Shown here: positions 1 to 8,805 of the stretch, piece by piece | Layout of the letters: each line of letters begins with the position of its first letter | Numbering within the stretch: the first letter of the stretch is position 1 | DNA from: Celerinatantimonas sp046054165 | GTDB taxonomy: Bacteria > Pseudomonadota > Gammaproteobacteria > Enterobacterales > Celerinatantimonadaceae | Assembly: GCF_046054165.1 (NCBI RefSeq) | Contig: NZ_JBFNXK010000008.1 | Location: 62,001-126,000 of the forward strand | DNA length: 64,000 nucleotides | Direction of reading: 5' to 3' | Notes under the pieces: model-generated | Seen by the model: the letters and a program-made list of their open reading frames with translations, nothing else | Database searches by the model: none | Told to the model about the DNA's origin: nothing | Position numbers and translations under genes: made by a program

Positions 1-386
1 TAGGTCGGAGGATTCGGCAGATCGTCCGGCAACAAATTATTAGCCGAATTAATCGCCGCCTGTACTTCCTGCTCGGCGACATCTAGCGACAACGACAAAT
101 TAAATTTTAACGTAATCACCGAAGCGCCACCGGAACTGGTCGAATACATTTGATTCAGCCCCGACATCTCGCCTAACTCACGCTCTAGCGGCGCCGTCAC
201 CGAAGTTGCCATCACATCGGGACTCGCGCCGGGATACAGAGTCGTCACCTGAATCGTGGGATAATCGACTTCAGGCAATGCAGAAATCGAGAGTTGTCGG
301 TAAGCGATCACTCCGGCCAATAGGACTGCAACCATTAGCAAAACCGTTGCAACAGGCCTTCGAATAAATAGACGGGATGGATTCAT
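1..386 (-). CDS. RND multidrug efflux pump inner-membrane subunit, MdtB/AcrB-like (N-terminal part only)
   Basis: Only the first 128 codons lie in the window; the gene runs off the left edge. The start ATG at 386 overlaps the stop of the upstream adaptor gene as ATGA, which fixes the start and shows translational coupling. The visible protein begins with a basic cap (MNPSRLFIRRPVA) and one membrane segment at about residues 12-30. The ALPEVDYPTIQV and PGASPDVM stretches that follow are hallmarks of the HAE1 RND family's first periplasmic porter domain. By family, it is a proton-driven trimer that exports drugs or other amphiphiles with the adjacent adaptor. The substrate cannot be inferred. 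No outer-membrane channel gene is visible here. Confidence 0.9.
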   Translation of the reverse strand, partial: MNPSRLFIRRPVATVLLMVAVLLAGVIAYRQLSISALPEVDYPTIQVTTLYPGASPDVMATSVTAPLERELGEMSGLNQMYSTSSGGASVITLKFNLSLSLDVAEQEVQAAINSANNLLPDDLPNPPT

Positions 387-1615
387 TGAGCCGCCTTTTT
401 CAAGGTCAGCACATTCACTTTGGCTCCCTCAGACAAATCATCCACTCCGGTGGTTACCACTCGCTCTCCGGCCTGAACGCCTTTTAAGATCACCACCCGA
501 TCATCACCGTTGTTCGGCCCGCGAACAACTAACCGTTTATGGACTTTGGATTCGCTATCCACCACAAACACAAAATCGCCCTCGCTATTGAGCTGCAATG
601 CCGCCTGAGGGATCACCACGGCTTGTTTCAAGGTTTGCAACTGTAACTGAGCATTCACAAACTGATTCGGATACAGCTTCGAATCCTGATTATCAAACAG
701 CGCTTTGAGTTTCACCGTCCCGGTATCGGTATCAATCTGGTTACTGATATACTTCAGCTGGCCCGAGGCAATCTTCTGAACCCCATTCTGATCATAAGCA
801 TCAACCGTATAGCTCTGACCACGGCGGACCCCTTGTAAGAGCGACTGTAATCGGGCCTGAGGAATACTAAATGTCACCGCAATTGGCTGGGTTTGAGTAA
901 TGGTCACGATTTCGGTGGAATCGCTACTCACCAAATTTCCTGGATCAATGGTTCGTAGCCCGACATAGCCACTGATAGGCGCCCGGATATTGGCATAATC
1001 GATATTCAGCCGCGCCGCTCGAATCTGCGCTTTATCGGCGAGTACAGTGCCCTCGTACTGACCAACGCTCGCCTGTTGATCTTGCAAATCCTGCTGTGAT
1101 AGCGAATCCTGCTGAAATAATTTTTGATAGCGAGCCAGTGTCTGACGAGCATTTTTCAACAGCGCCTGATTTTGCTGCAAATCCCCTTGATACTGCGCCA
1201 ATGAAGCCTGATAACTGCGATCATCAATTTGTGCCAATCGCTGCCCTTTTTTGACATACTGTCCTTCATCAAAAAAGACCTGTTGTAATTCACCGGTCAC
1301 CCGGCTGGTCACCGTCACCGTTTTATTGGCTTGTACGGTACCTAACGCATGCAAATACACATCGACGTCAGCTAACGATGCTTTTCCAACATACACCGAG
1401 CTGGTCATTCCCCCAAAAGGCCCACCAAAACGTCGATGTCCCGTCGTCGCCGGAGGCGTACCACGCCCTGAAGCCACCGCCGTTGCAGGAGATTTATCGG
1501 TAGTCATAAAATATCGCCAACCGAATCCAAGGATCACAACCATCACAATGGCAATGACTAAAATCCAAACCACACTATTGCCAGAACAACGCCGAAAGGA
1601 AGAACGCATTATCAT
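383..1615 (-). CDS. RND efflux periplasmic adaptor (MdtA/AcrA-like membrane fusion protein)
   Basis: 410 residues. An N-terminal anchor or signal (about 14-36) is followed by a barrel-sandwich half-motif (GQYVKKGQRLAQID, about 118-131), a coiled-coil hairpin rich in Q and L (about 130-190), the second lipoyl half (ANIRAPISGYVGLR) and beta-barrel/membrane-proximal domains. This is the standard order for RND adaptors. It links the inner-membrane pump to an outer-membrane channel. It is first gene of an operon with the RND pump, overlapping it by 4 nt. The MIM start has no strong ribosome site, so the third-codon ATG at 1609 is equally possible. No regulator is adjacent, although an unrelated Lrp gene lies about 240 bp upstream. 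Confidence 0.9.
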   Translation of the reverse strand: MIMRSSFRRCSGNSVVWILVIAIVMVVILGFGWRYFMTTDKSPATAVASGRGTPPATTGHRRFGGPFGGMTSSVYVGKASLADVDVYLHALGTVQANKTVTVTSRVTGELQQVFFDEGQYVKKGQRLAQIDDRSYQASLAQYQGDLQQNQALLKNARQTLARYQKLFQQDSLSQQDLQDQQASVGQYEGTVLADKAQIRAARLNIDYANIRAPISGYVGLRTIDPGNLVSSDSTEIVTITQTQPIAVTFSIPQARLQSLLQGVRRGQSYTVDAYDQNGVQKIASGQLKYISNQIDTDTGTVKLKALFDNQDSKLYPNQFVNAQLQLQTLKQAVVIPQAALQLNSEGDFVFVVDSESKVHKRLVVRGPNNGDDRVVILKGVQAGERVVTTGVDDLSEGAKVNVLTLKKAAQ

Positions 1616-1852
1616 TTTTAGTACTCATTCGTCATCAAACATTGCAACGCAATATTTAGAGGTGGATTATTAAAATAAGACGTCATCTCTGCCGGGAGTA
1701 ATCGATACCACAAGATGATCTGAGTATCCGGAACGACTAACGCTATCATTCACTGTATCCCTACAAAGTTTACATGGCGTTACTATCTGTAAATCAATCG
1801 CAAAATTCAAATGTAAGTCCCACTTTTTACCGTTTTTTACAAAGAGTTAGCA

Positions 1853-2293
1853 TCATCGAATTTTACGGTCAAATAAGGTTCGCATTACCATATGCGTCCG
1901 AACCAGAGTCACGGTTGGAATCGCCTCAATGATTGTGCGGATCTCTTCAATCCGACGCATACTGGCCGCCTCTACAAAGGCAATTAAATCAACCTGCCCA
2001 CTGGTAAAATCACAGCGCTGGATCTCCGGAATCGTCTCTATTTGTTCCGCATACTCCCGCCACACGGTATCTTGTCCATGCCCCTGAACTTCGAAATAAG
2101 CCTTCAACAGCTCTTTCTGTTCAGGATCTTCAACTTTGGCATAATATCCTTTAATAATGCCTCGGACTTCTAACTGCCGGATACGCTCCTGAGTTGCTGA
2201 ACGGGAAAGGTTTATCTGACGGGCAATCTCACTCGTCGTCTGACGAGCATTTTGGGTTAGCAATGCAATAATTTGTTGATCAAATTTATCCAT
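1853..2293 (-). CDS. Lrp/AsnC-family transcriptional regulator
   Basis: 146 residues, normal for the family. An N-terminal winged helix (about 4-62, with TTSEIARQINLSRSATQERIRQL) is followed by a RAM/AsnC ligand-binding domain (about 70-142). It is transcribed divergently from the yjeH-like exporter with about 170 bp between the starts. Lrp-type regulators beside amino acid exporters commonly sense the exported amino acid, so control of that gene is a reasonable inference. The upstream ribosome site is weak. Confidence 0.9.
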   Translation of the reverse strand: MDKFDQQIIALLTQNARQTTSEIARQINLSRSATQERIRQLEVRGIIKGYYAKVEDPEQKELLKAYFEVQGHGQDTVWREYAEQIETIPEIQRCDFTSGQVDLIAFVEAASMRRIEEIRTIIEAIPTVTLVRTHMVMRTLFDRKIR

Positions 2294-2464
2294 ATTTATT
2301 ATCTGTTAGGGTTCCAAATTCCGGATGATTGGATGCCATAGCCGCACACCTTCAAATTCGCGGGATGAAACGTGAAATTAACGGTAAAATCCAACACTTT
2401 GTAAGCTCGTTCCAGCCTTGAACTGTTCTATCATACACGACCAGAACTCATCGGAAATGAACAA

Positions 2465-3733
2465 ATGACACGATTAAAACCACAGCTCAATTTATTCCAA
2501 GGCATCGGATTACTGGTGACGACGCTACTGGGAACCGGAATCTTTGTGGTTCCCGGATTGAGTGCTCAAATGATAGGTCATCAGTCACTGTTGGCGTGGG
2601 CTATTTTACTGATGGTAACCCTGCCTATCGCACTCACGTTTGCCTCTCTCGGGAAACGCTATCCTCACGCAGGAGGCGTACCCCATGTCGTCGGTCAGGC
2701 GTTTGGTCGAGGATTCGAAAAATACTGTGCCTTTTTATTTATTTCAATCCTTCCGGTAGGTATTCCTGCATCACTCATCATCGGCACCGGATTTATTACT
2801 GCTGTTATTCCGCTCTCACCGCTTGCCATACTCGCAGTGCAGATCCTGATGTTAGTGGGGATGTTTACAACCGGATTTTACGGCTCTAATGCCTGCGCCA
2901 AAATGCAAACGCCTATCGCTATTTTTATTATGGTGCTCGTGGTACTACTGCTTGGAAACGCCGACTTAAAGCCAGCAGATGTGCAGGTACACTGGCAATT
3001 CAATACCCCATTGCTCAAAACATTAGGCATCATGTTCTGGTGTATTATCGGTTTGGAAGCATTTGTGCATCTGGGGGAAGAGTTTAAAAAACCGCAACGG
3101 GATTTTCCGTTAGCTCTGATTCTAGGGACCATCATTACCCTAGCGCTGTACTGGTGTGCCAACGTCGTCGTATTAAAATATAGCGCTCAACAACCCCTCT
3201 CATCACAGGCCGGAAGCTTACCGGCCATTGCCAGCCAATTATTCGGCCCTAAAGTCGGCCTATTAGTATCCACACTAGGCTTTCTCTCTTGCTTTGCCTG
3301 TACCAATACTTACATTCAGGGAGCTGCTCGTTTACTCTGGAGCCTGGCACAAGAACAAAAATTACCCACTTTTATGGCTCAGTTAAACCGCCATCAGGCC
3401 CCACTGCCAGCGCTGCTCGTCACAACCGGATTCATCATGCTCATGACTTGGCTGATTTGGTTTATCGGTCTCGACCTGAGTCAATTACTTCTCTATTGCA
3501 ATGGCAGTTTTATTGCCATATATCTCCTGGCCATGCTCGCAGGATGCACATTACTCAAAGGATTTGGCCGAGGACTGGCCATTTTTTCAGCCATTATTTG
3601 TATTATTTTTATGTGGAGTCTGGGTACAGAGATCGGTTATCTATTAATTTTCAGCATGATATTTATCATATTGCAGTGGATTCAGCGTTATCACCAAACT
3701 CATCGTCTGACACGGCAGAAAATAACCCGATGA
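2465..3733 (+). CDS. yjeH: APC-family amino acid exporter, YjeH-like
   Basis: 422 residues, matching the length of YjeH (about 418), with roughly 12 hydrophobic segments. The N-terminal LLGTGIFVVPGL and later FWCIIGLEAFVHLGEEF are conserved APC signatures for substrate and gating helices. In Escherichia coli YjeH exports L-methionine and branched-chain amino acids; that specificity is inferred here by family resemblance. GGAA about 10 nt upstream supports the ATG at 2465. It sits opposite an Lrp-family gene, which probably regulates it. Confidence 0.85.
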   Translation: MTRLKPQLNLFQGIGLLVTTLLGTGIFVVPGLSAQMIGHQSLLAWAILLMVTLPIALTFASLGKRYPHAGGVPHVVGQAFGRGFEKYCAFLFISILPVGIPASLIIGTGFITAVIPLSPLAILAVQILMLVGMFTTGFYGSNACAKMQTPIAIFIMVLVVLLLGNADLKPADVQVHWQFNTPLLKTLGIMFWCIIGLEAFVHLGEEFKKPQRDFPLALILGTIITLALYWCANVVVLKYSAQQPLSSQAGSLPAIASQLFGPKVGLLVSTLGFLSCFACTNTYIQGAARLLWSLAQEQKLPTFMAQLNRHQAPLPALLVTTGFIMLMTWLIWFIGLDLSQLLLYCNGSFIAIYLLAMLAGCTLLKGFGRGLAIFSAIICIIFMWSLGTEIGYLLIFSMIFIILQWIQRYHQTHRLTRQKITR

Positions 3734-3841
3734 GGAATAAGGGTAAAAACCACTCTGGTTTAGATTTAAGACAGAGATCGTATCGATGACATAGCCATGA
3801 AATATCAAACGATAGCGGCAATAAACGCCTCGCTTATCTGT

Positions 3842-4300
3842 TTAAATGCTCTGTTCCATTTGCTCAGCATTTGATGAAATCTGCATCAAGAGCTGCTCAA
3901 AAAGTTGCAGTTGATCTTCTGGGATCCCAGCCAAAAGTGACTGCCGAATTAACAAAATACGCTGCTCAATTTCAGACAGTAATAACTGACCGGCTTCTGT
4001 CATCATCACGATGCGGGCGCGCCGGTCGGTTTCACACGTTTTACGCTCAATGAGCCCCTGAGATTCAAGTTGGCCCAGTGTCCGCATGAGTGATGGCAAT
4101 TCCAACTCTAACGCATCAGCTAATCGTTTCTGGCTAACTTCTCCATCCATACGCGCTAACTTCCACAAAGCTGTCCAACGAGGATGCGTGAGTCCCAAAG
4201 GTTTTAAATAGCGATCCGCTACACCGCGCCACAAGCGGAATGTCCGGCCTAATTTTTCAGCAGGTGCATACTCTAGCAATATTTTTTCAAGAGAATTCAT
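3842..4300 (-). CDS. slyA: MarR-family regulator, SlyA/RovA-like
   Basis: 152 residues with a central winged helix. LKPLGLTHPRW, LELPSLMRTLGQLESQGLIE and the wing CETDRRARIV match the SlyA/RovA subgroup, which counter-silences H-NS-bound promoters and represses efflux genes in enterics. A strong ribosome site (TAGGAGT, 7 nt before ATG) sets the start. It stands alone and converges on yjeH. In enterics slyA lies beside a FUSC/HlyD efflux cluster; here a similar cluster lies about 35 kb away, so that link is only suggestive. Confidence 0.8.
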   Translation of the reverse strand: MNSLEKILLEYAPAEKLGRTFRLWRGVADRYLKPLGLTHPRWTALWKLARMDGEVSQKRLADALELELPSLMRTLGQLESQGLIERKTCETDRRARIVMMTEAGQLLLSEIEQRILLIRQSLLAGIPEDQLQLFEQLLMQISSNAEQMEQSI

Positions 4301-4895
4301 TCAGTTACTCCTATATAAGAAATAGCATTATATTTAATAAGCACGCTTAGTAAATACTTATTGCATGATCCATGAAAATATATCGTTCCGCTTTCGAGTT
4401 TGGTTAAAATAAAGTTTGCATGCTGTAAAAAAGTTTGTCCAAAAACAGCTAAATTTGTACAAATTAAATCCATTTTGAACAAGGTGCCGATAGTCATCGG
4501 CTCCGGCAATACGTGCCGCACTAATTTGGCTGGCTACATCCCGAGTTAAACGGCAAGGTCAGCAAGCATGAACGGTTTCGCCGAATTGGCATTTTGTCTT
4601 AAAACACTTTCACCATCCAATGACGCGGCCACCGACATAACGCGAACGAGCATTGCTTTTGCTTTTTTGTCCACGCGACAGGCCTTGGTATGCCTTGCGA
4701 TGATGGGCTTGGGGAGGAGACGTCCTTTATTCTTCTACAATGTTTCATTTCATGAGCATTTTTACAGCAACTGCACTTAATTTAGCCAAAGCAACCGTTG
4801 TGCCATTCACACGCTACAAACGACCTATCTCACCCAATAGAGCTAATTTTCTTTAAAAAATAAAGAATTACCTATCAGCATTTATTAAATAAAAA
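4301..4895. other. Intergenic stretch upstream of bacterioferritin, no confident gene
   Basis: About 600 bp without a supportable gene. The left part is AT-rich. The right part (about 4560-4760) is richer in GC. The minus-strand fragments there are repeatedly interrupted, and they lack ribosome sites and family motifs, so this could be a decayed gene. A short element at 4473-4488 resembles sequences near 55310 and 61600 (see findings). Confidence 0.4.
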
Positions 4896-4910
4896 TGAGA
4901 ATGGTAATCA
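4896..4910 (+). promoter_or_regulatory. Fur-box-like site upstream of bacterioferritin operon
   Basis: TGAGAATGGTAATCA matches the 7-1-7 Fur consensus TGATAATNATTATCA at 11 of 14 defined positions. It lies about 95 bp before the first bfr start codon, which suits iron-responsive control of an iron-storage operon. The call is based on sequence match only. Confidence 0.5.
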
Positions 4911-4922
4911 GTTAATAAGATA

Positions 4923-4936
4923 TTGATTTAAATCAA
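4923..4936 (+). promoter_or_regulatory. FNR-type site upstream of bacterioferritin operon
   Basis: TTGATTTAAATCAA is a perfect match to the FNR half-site pair TTGAT-N4-ATCAA. It lies 70 bp before the bfr start and upstream of a plausible -10 (TATACT at 4967-4972). With the adjacent Fur-like site this suggests joint control by oxygen and iron. A chance AT-rich palindrome is possible. Confidence 0.5.
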
Positions 4937-5005
4937 TTTTTGATTTCATTCTGGCAATGATATGCCTATACTAAAATTTTAAGACAACGACTGGAGACGT
5001 TTAAT

Positions 5006-5482
5006 ATGCAGGGTCATCCACAGATCATCCAATTATTAAACAAAGTGCTGACGGCAGAATTAACCTCAATTAACCAGTTTTTTCTGCATGCCCGGATGTT
5101 TGGTAACTGGGGGTTCAATGAACTCAACAAAGTCAGTTATAAAAAATCAATTAAGGATATGAAACAAGCGGACGCGCTGATCGAGCGTATTTTATTCCTA
5201 GAAGGACTTCCCAATTTGCAAGCGCTGGGAGCTTTAAAAATTGGTGAGCACGCCCAAGAAATGTTGCGTTGTGATCTAGATTTCGAATTGGAACAAATTC
5301 CATTGTTACGTCAAGCTATTGCCACTTGTGAAGCAGAAACGGACTATGTCAGTCGCGATCTATTGGGTTCAATTCTAGATGATGAAGAGGAACATATCGA
5401 TTGGCTCGAAGCACAACACTACCAGATCAAAGAAATAGGCATTGAAAAATACCTGCAAACGAAAATTTCGGAGGATGACTGA
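5006..5482 (+). CDS. bfr: Bacterioferritin subunit, heme-binding type with degraded ferroxidase centre
   Basis: 158 residues, the same length as Escherichia coli Bfr. It forms a four-helix ferritin fold that assembles into a 24-mer iron store. By alignment to E. coli Bfr it keeps Glu18, Glu94, Glu127 and His130 and the heme ligand Met52. Two ferroxidase positions differ: Glu51 is Asp and His54 is Gln (SIKDMKQAD). The di-iron site is therefore probably impaired while heme binding is kept. The adjoining gene has the opposite pattern, so the two likely form a mixed shell. GGAG 9 nt upstream supports the start. It is first in the operon. Confidence 0.92.
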   Translation: MQGHPQIIQLLNKVLTAELTSINQFFLHARMFGNWGFNELNKVSYKKSIKDMKQADALIERILFLEGLPNLQALGALKIGEHAQEMLRCDLDFELEQIPLLRQAIATCEAETDYVSRDLLGSILDDEEEHIDWLEAQHYQIKEIGIEKYLQTKISEDD

Positions 5483-5483
5483 T

Positions 5484-5951
5484 ATGCAAGGCAAACAGAT
5501 TGTAATTGATGCTTTAAATCATTTATTGGCCAATGAATTGACCGCAATGGACCAGTACCTGATTCATTCCCGAATGTATAGTGACTGGGGATACAGCAAA
5601 CTTTATGAACGTATCGAACACGAATCCCTCGAAGAACGCGAACACATCTCCATCTTAATCGAGCGTATTCTGTTCTTGGAAGGAACTCCAGACATGGTCA
5701 CTCGCGATACAATTCATGTGGGTTCCGACGTTCCCAGTATGTTAGAAAACGATCTTCAAGTTGAATATACCGTTGATAAGCTGCTGAAAGAAACCATGGA
5801 TTTATGTGAGAAAGAACAGGATTATGTGACGAAACATGCCCTGCAACGACTCATTGATGATACCGAAATGGATCATGCTCATTGGCTGGAACAACAACTT
5901 AAACAGATCAAATTACTCGGCCTTGAAATATACTTACAGGCTCAGTTGTAA
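5484..5951 (+). CDS. bfr: Bacterioferritin subunit, ferroxidase type lacking the heme methionine
   Basis: 155 residues from the ATG at 5484, chosen because CGGAGG sits 9 nt upstream and just past the first bfr stop; an in-frame upstream extension overlapping the first gene is unlikely. Ferroxidase residues Glu18, Glu51, His54 and Glu94 and the E-x-x-H pair near 128-131 are all present. The heme-ligand position 52 is Arg (LEEREHISI). One residue is inserted before the last Glu/His pair. This is the catalytic partner of the preceding heme-type subunit, as in the two-gene bacterioferritins of Pseudomonas and Neisseria. Confidence 0.92.
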   Translation: MQGKQIVIDALNHLLANELTAMDQYLIHSRMYSDWGYSKLYERIEHESLEEREHISILIERILFLEGTPDMVTRDTIHVGSDVPSMLENDLQVEYTVDKLLKETMDLCEKEQDYVTKHALQRLIDDTEMDHAHWLEQQLKQIKLLGLEIYLQAQL

Positions 5952-5960
5952 TGGCAAATA

Positions 5961-6005
5961 CCGATGTCTCTGAAAGCGCTCGAACAGAGACATCGGACAA
6001 TTTTA
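5961..6005 (+). terminator. Terminator between the convergent bfr operon and ubiA
   Basis: A perfect 12-bp inverted repeat (CCGATGTCTCTG at 5961-5972 and its complement at 5985-5996, 12-nt loop) is followed by ACAATTTTA. It lies 10 nt after the bfr stop and just beyond the ubiA stop on the other strand, so it may serve both operons. Confidence 0.75.
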
Positions 6006-6872
6006 CACCACCCACAGATAATGCAGTGCCACCCCGAAGAACACCACCATTCCCACATAGTTGTTGTTCAAAAATGCTTTAAAACAAGCCTGACGTTCCC
6101 GAAAGCGGGCCAATTGCTGTTGATAGATAAACAAACCAGCCGCGATAGCTAATCCAATAAAATAGATAGCCGACACCCCATTCAAATGCCCCACCCAAAT
6201 AAGCAAAAGCAAGGTAATCAACTGTAAGCAAGCGATCACTCGCTTATCCCAACGCCCAAACAGAATTGCCGTTGATTTAATGCCGACTTTAACATCATCA
6301 TCTCGATCGACCATGGCATAAAAAGTATCGTAAGCAATAGTCCAGGCACTATTGGCCAACAACAGTAACCAAGCCTGTAATGGCAACGAATCACTCTGCG
6401 CGGCATACGCCATTGGGATCGCCCAACTATAAGCCAACGCCAAAAATAACTGTGGCAGATGGGTATACCGTTTCATAAATGGATAGATCGCGGCCAATAT
6501 CAATGCTGCAAACGATAATTCAATGGTTAAACGATTTTGAGTCAAAACCATCGCAAAGGCACAGCCGACTAAAATCAGAAATAATCCCAAGGCTTGACCC
6601 GCCGTGACCAATCCCGCAGGAAACGGTCGATTCTGAGTTCGTTTGACAAAGCCATCGACTTTGCGATCGGCAAAATCATTGATCACACAGCCGGCAGAGC
6701 GCATCAACCAAACCCCAATCACAAAAACGACGACAATACTAAAATCAGGGCGTCCATCCGCGGCGAACCATAATGCCCACAACGTTGGCCAAAGTAGCAA
6801 CAGCGAACCAATCGGCTTATTAATCCGCATCAGCTGTACATAAGCCAGCCATTTTGAATTTTCACTGGCCAT
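6003..6872 (-). CDS. ubiA: 4-hydroxybenzoate octaprenyltransferase
   Basis: 289 residues, the normal length. This integral membrane prenyltransferase attaches the polyprenyl tail to 4-hydroxybenzoate, the second committed step of ubiquinone synthesis. The two Asp-rich motifs that bind Mg-prenyl diphosphate are visible: NDFADRKVD near residue 65-73 and DTFYAMVDRDDD near 182-193. About eight hydrophobic helices are present. A GGAG ribosome site precedes the ATG at 6872. It overlaps ubiC by 11 nt and is translated after it, the usual gamma-proteobacterial arrangement. Confidence 0.97.
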   Translation of the reverse strand: MASENSKWLAYVQLMRINKPIGSLLLLWPTLWALWFAADGRPDFSIVVVFVIGVWLMRSAGCVINDFADRKVDGFVKRTQNRPFPAGLVTAGQALGLFLILVGCAFAMVLTQNRLTIELSFAALILAAIYPFMKRYTHLPQLFLALAYSWAIPMAYAAQSDSLPLQAWLLLLANSAWTIAYDTFYAMVDRDDDVKVGIKSTAILFGRWDKRVIACLQLITLLLLIWVGHLNGVSAIYFIGLAIAAGLFIYQQQLARFRERQACFKAFLNNNYVGMVVFFGVALHYLWVV

Positions 6873-7395
6873 GACAAATCTCCAGATACGCCGGACAATC
6901 CGGCAAAAATAATTCCTGAACTAATAACTGCGAGGCTCGAACTGAATACACGCTGCGCCGGGCCCATAACGGCTCCGGGTGAACACCATAACATCGACTA
7001 ATTTGTCGCAGTTGCAATGGATCGCTATCTTGATTGCTGAAGATCCACTCCCCTAGAGGCTGAGTGTTAATCCGGGACAACGCCCTTAAAGAGCCATCTT
7101 TTGGATCCCAGAGACTACGGGCCAACACCCACGGGATCCCATCACCAGACAGACAAACCTGCCGCTCCCATATTCTACTATGGCCGTTCAACAACGTCAT
7201 TTCATCCTGACGAGCTATCGCAGGCTGATTCAGCAAAACATCCACCCGGAATCGCTGACAATACCGTTTTAACTGTTGCGTTAATGAACCTCTGGCTCGC
7301 AGCCAGTTTCCGATCATGGCTTCAGGGAGCTTGTCAGGTTCGAGAATAGCCCATGAATCCCAAGCTTCAGGCCAGCTTAATGATTCCATCTCCAT
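6862..7395 (-). CDS. ubiC: Chorismate pyruvate-lyase
   Basis: 177 residues. It converts chorismate to 4-hydroxybenzoate and pyruvate, the first step of ubiquinone synthesis, and is cytoplasmic. Recognisable blocks are VLARSLW (the arginine region that contacts chorismate), QPLGEWIF, LWARRSVY and the C-terminal LLVQELFLPDCPAY with the catalytic-region Glu. It is first gene of the ubiCA operon. The start may be the ATG at 7395 or the one two codons later; neither has a clear ribosome site. Confidence 0.93.
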   Translation of the reverse strand: MEMESLSWPEAWDSWAILEPDKLPEAMIGNWLRARGSLTQQLKRYCQRFRVDVLLNQPAIARQDEMTLLNGHSRIWERQVCLSGDGIPWVLARSLWDPKDGSLRALSRINTQPLGEWIFSNQDSDPLQLRQISRCYGVHPEPLWARRSVYSVRASQLLVQELFLPDCPAYLEICHGQ

Positions 7396-7557
7396 CCATA
7401 TCGGTCAAAATAAACGTCTATTATCCCGTATTCATTACAACAATGTAAACTTATCAAAAAGCAGCTAGACTGAGGCTATCCAATCAGGAAAAACTTGACC
7501 CCCACAGAGAAAAAGTGACAATACTCTTCTGTAAAAATATAGGGAATCACACAGGTT

Positions 7558-7974
7558 ATGAATCAGTTCTTGCGGATTTTGATAGTTGTTTTAATCGGCT
7601 GGTTCAGTACGGCCACGGTACAGGCCGCAGATGAACCACAAAATCAGGATAGCTATGCCTACTTCGGATTTGAACCCGATATTATTACAAATTATATCAA
7701 AGCCGGGCGAACCCTAGGATACATCCGCCTCTCCGTCGAATTACGAGTCAAACATCAAAGCCGTTTAGCCGATGTAGAACATAATTCGCCATTACTGCGT
7801 GACGCTATTATTAAAATTTTCGGGTCTCAGGATGAACCGCAAATCCGCTCACTCACAGGTCGAGAAAAAATTCGAGAACAATGTCTGTCCACTGTGAACG
7901 ATTTATTATTCCAGGAAACTGGGGAAAAAGACCTGGTGGATGATCTCTTATTTACGAAATATCTTTATCAGTAA
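7558..7974 (+). CDS. Secreted FliL-like domain protein
   Basis: 138 residues with a cleavable signal peptide (about 1-23, ending VQA-AD). The rest resembles the periplasmic domain of FliL: YFGFEPDIITNY, YIRLSVELRVK, LRDAIIKIFGSQ and GREKIREQCLSTVNDLL. Genuine FliL has an N-terminal anchor and sits in flagellar operons. This homologue lies beside ubiC and glpG, as in several Vibrio-like genomes. No flagellar genes are in the window, so its role is unknown. Its 3' end overlaps the glpG 3' end on the other strand by 23 nt. Confidence 0.8.
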   Translation: MNQFLRILIVVLIGWFSTATVQAADEPQNQDSYAYFGFEPDIITNYIKAGRTLGYIRLSVELRVKHQSRLADVEHNSPLLRDAIIKIFGSQDEPQIRSLTGREKIREQCLSTVNDLLFQETGEKDLVDDLLFTKYLYQ

Positions 7975-8797
7975 CCTTATCAAATACGGCCTGCAAACAA
8001 CCAACCAGCAACCCAAATAGGTGAGCCTGATTGGCGGTTGCCGGGCCGATGACCTGAAAAAAGCCAATCACCAGCCAAGCCAGCATAAAAATGACGATTC
8101 CATTATTTATAGATATCCCTAGCTGAGGCCGTAGCCATCCGGTCAGCCACAAATACCCCAAAAGAGCATAGACAACCCCAGAAAGCCCGCCAAAATAAGG
8201 CCCGGAGACCCAGAACTGCGCCATATTCGGGATCACGGCGGCCACAATCAGAATCATGAATAACTTACCGCTACCCAGTCTCCGCTCGATCACGCCCCCT
8301 AATTCCCACCACCACAATAGATTAAAGAGAATATGCAGAATAGAAAAATGCAGGAGGATCGGTGTGACTGCGCGCCAAGGCTGCTCTAAAAGTTGATGCC
8401 AACTATCAGAGAACCGCAACCCATTAAACAACCATTCGCCACCAGTTAAAATTCCCAACACATACACAATAGCGGCAACGCCCATCATGATTAAAGTGAC
8501 GGGTCCAGCATGGCTCAGCAGCCGCTGTTTAATCTCCGAAGTCGAACTATGGTAACGAATAGAAGCTCGCTTGTGATCGCCCACCGACCAAGAAGCCGCC
8601 TGATATTTAGGCGCTAAAGGATTTTTAACAAATTCTTCAAGTTCCTGCCGAGCCCGCTCCAGATGTTGATCATCGATAAGCCAAATGATCACGTCATTAT
8701 GATCGACAGACAGCTGGCATTCAATGTGTAGCGTTGCCATATAATCAACAAATGCTTGTGCCAGACGAGGATTATTTATTACAACCAATTGCTGCAT
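7952..8797 (-). CDS. glpG: Rhomboid intramembrane serine protease
   Basis: 281 residues. An N-terminal cytoplasmic domain (about 1-90, MQQLVVINNPRLAQAFVDYM) precedes six transmembrane helices. The catalytic serine is in GGLSGVVYALLGY and the catalytic histidine in NQAHLFGLLVG, as in E. coli GlpG, so the enzyme should be active. It cleaves membrane proteins within the bilayer. It follows glpE by 8 nt and is co-transcribed with it. No glpD or glpR is nearby. Confidence 0.95.
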   Translation of the reverse strand: MQQLVVINNPRLAQAFVDYMATLHIECQLSVDHNDVIIWLIDDQHLERARQELEEFVKNPLAPKYQAASWSVGDHKRASIRYHSSTSEIKQRLLSHAGPVTLIMMGVAAIVYVLGILTGGEWLFNGLRFSDSWHQLLEQPWRAVTPILLHFSILHILFNLLWWWELGGVIERRLGSGKLFMILIVAAVIPNMAQFWVSGPYFGGLSGVVYALLGYLWLTGWLRPQLGISINNGIVIFMLAWLVIGFFQVIGPATANQAHLFGLLVGCLQAVFDKVTDKDIS

Positions 8798-8805
8798 GAA
8801 ACGAC

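Noticed and set aside
1251..1673. 140-codon plus-strand frame across the RND adaptor gene
   Set aside because: Lies antisense inside a clear adaptor gene and has no motifs or ribosome site.
4568..4780. 70-codon plus-strand frame upstream of bfr
   Set aside because: No ribosome site or recognisable domain; surroundings look decayed.
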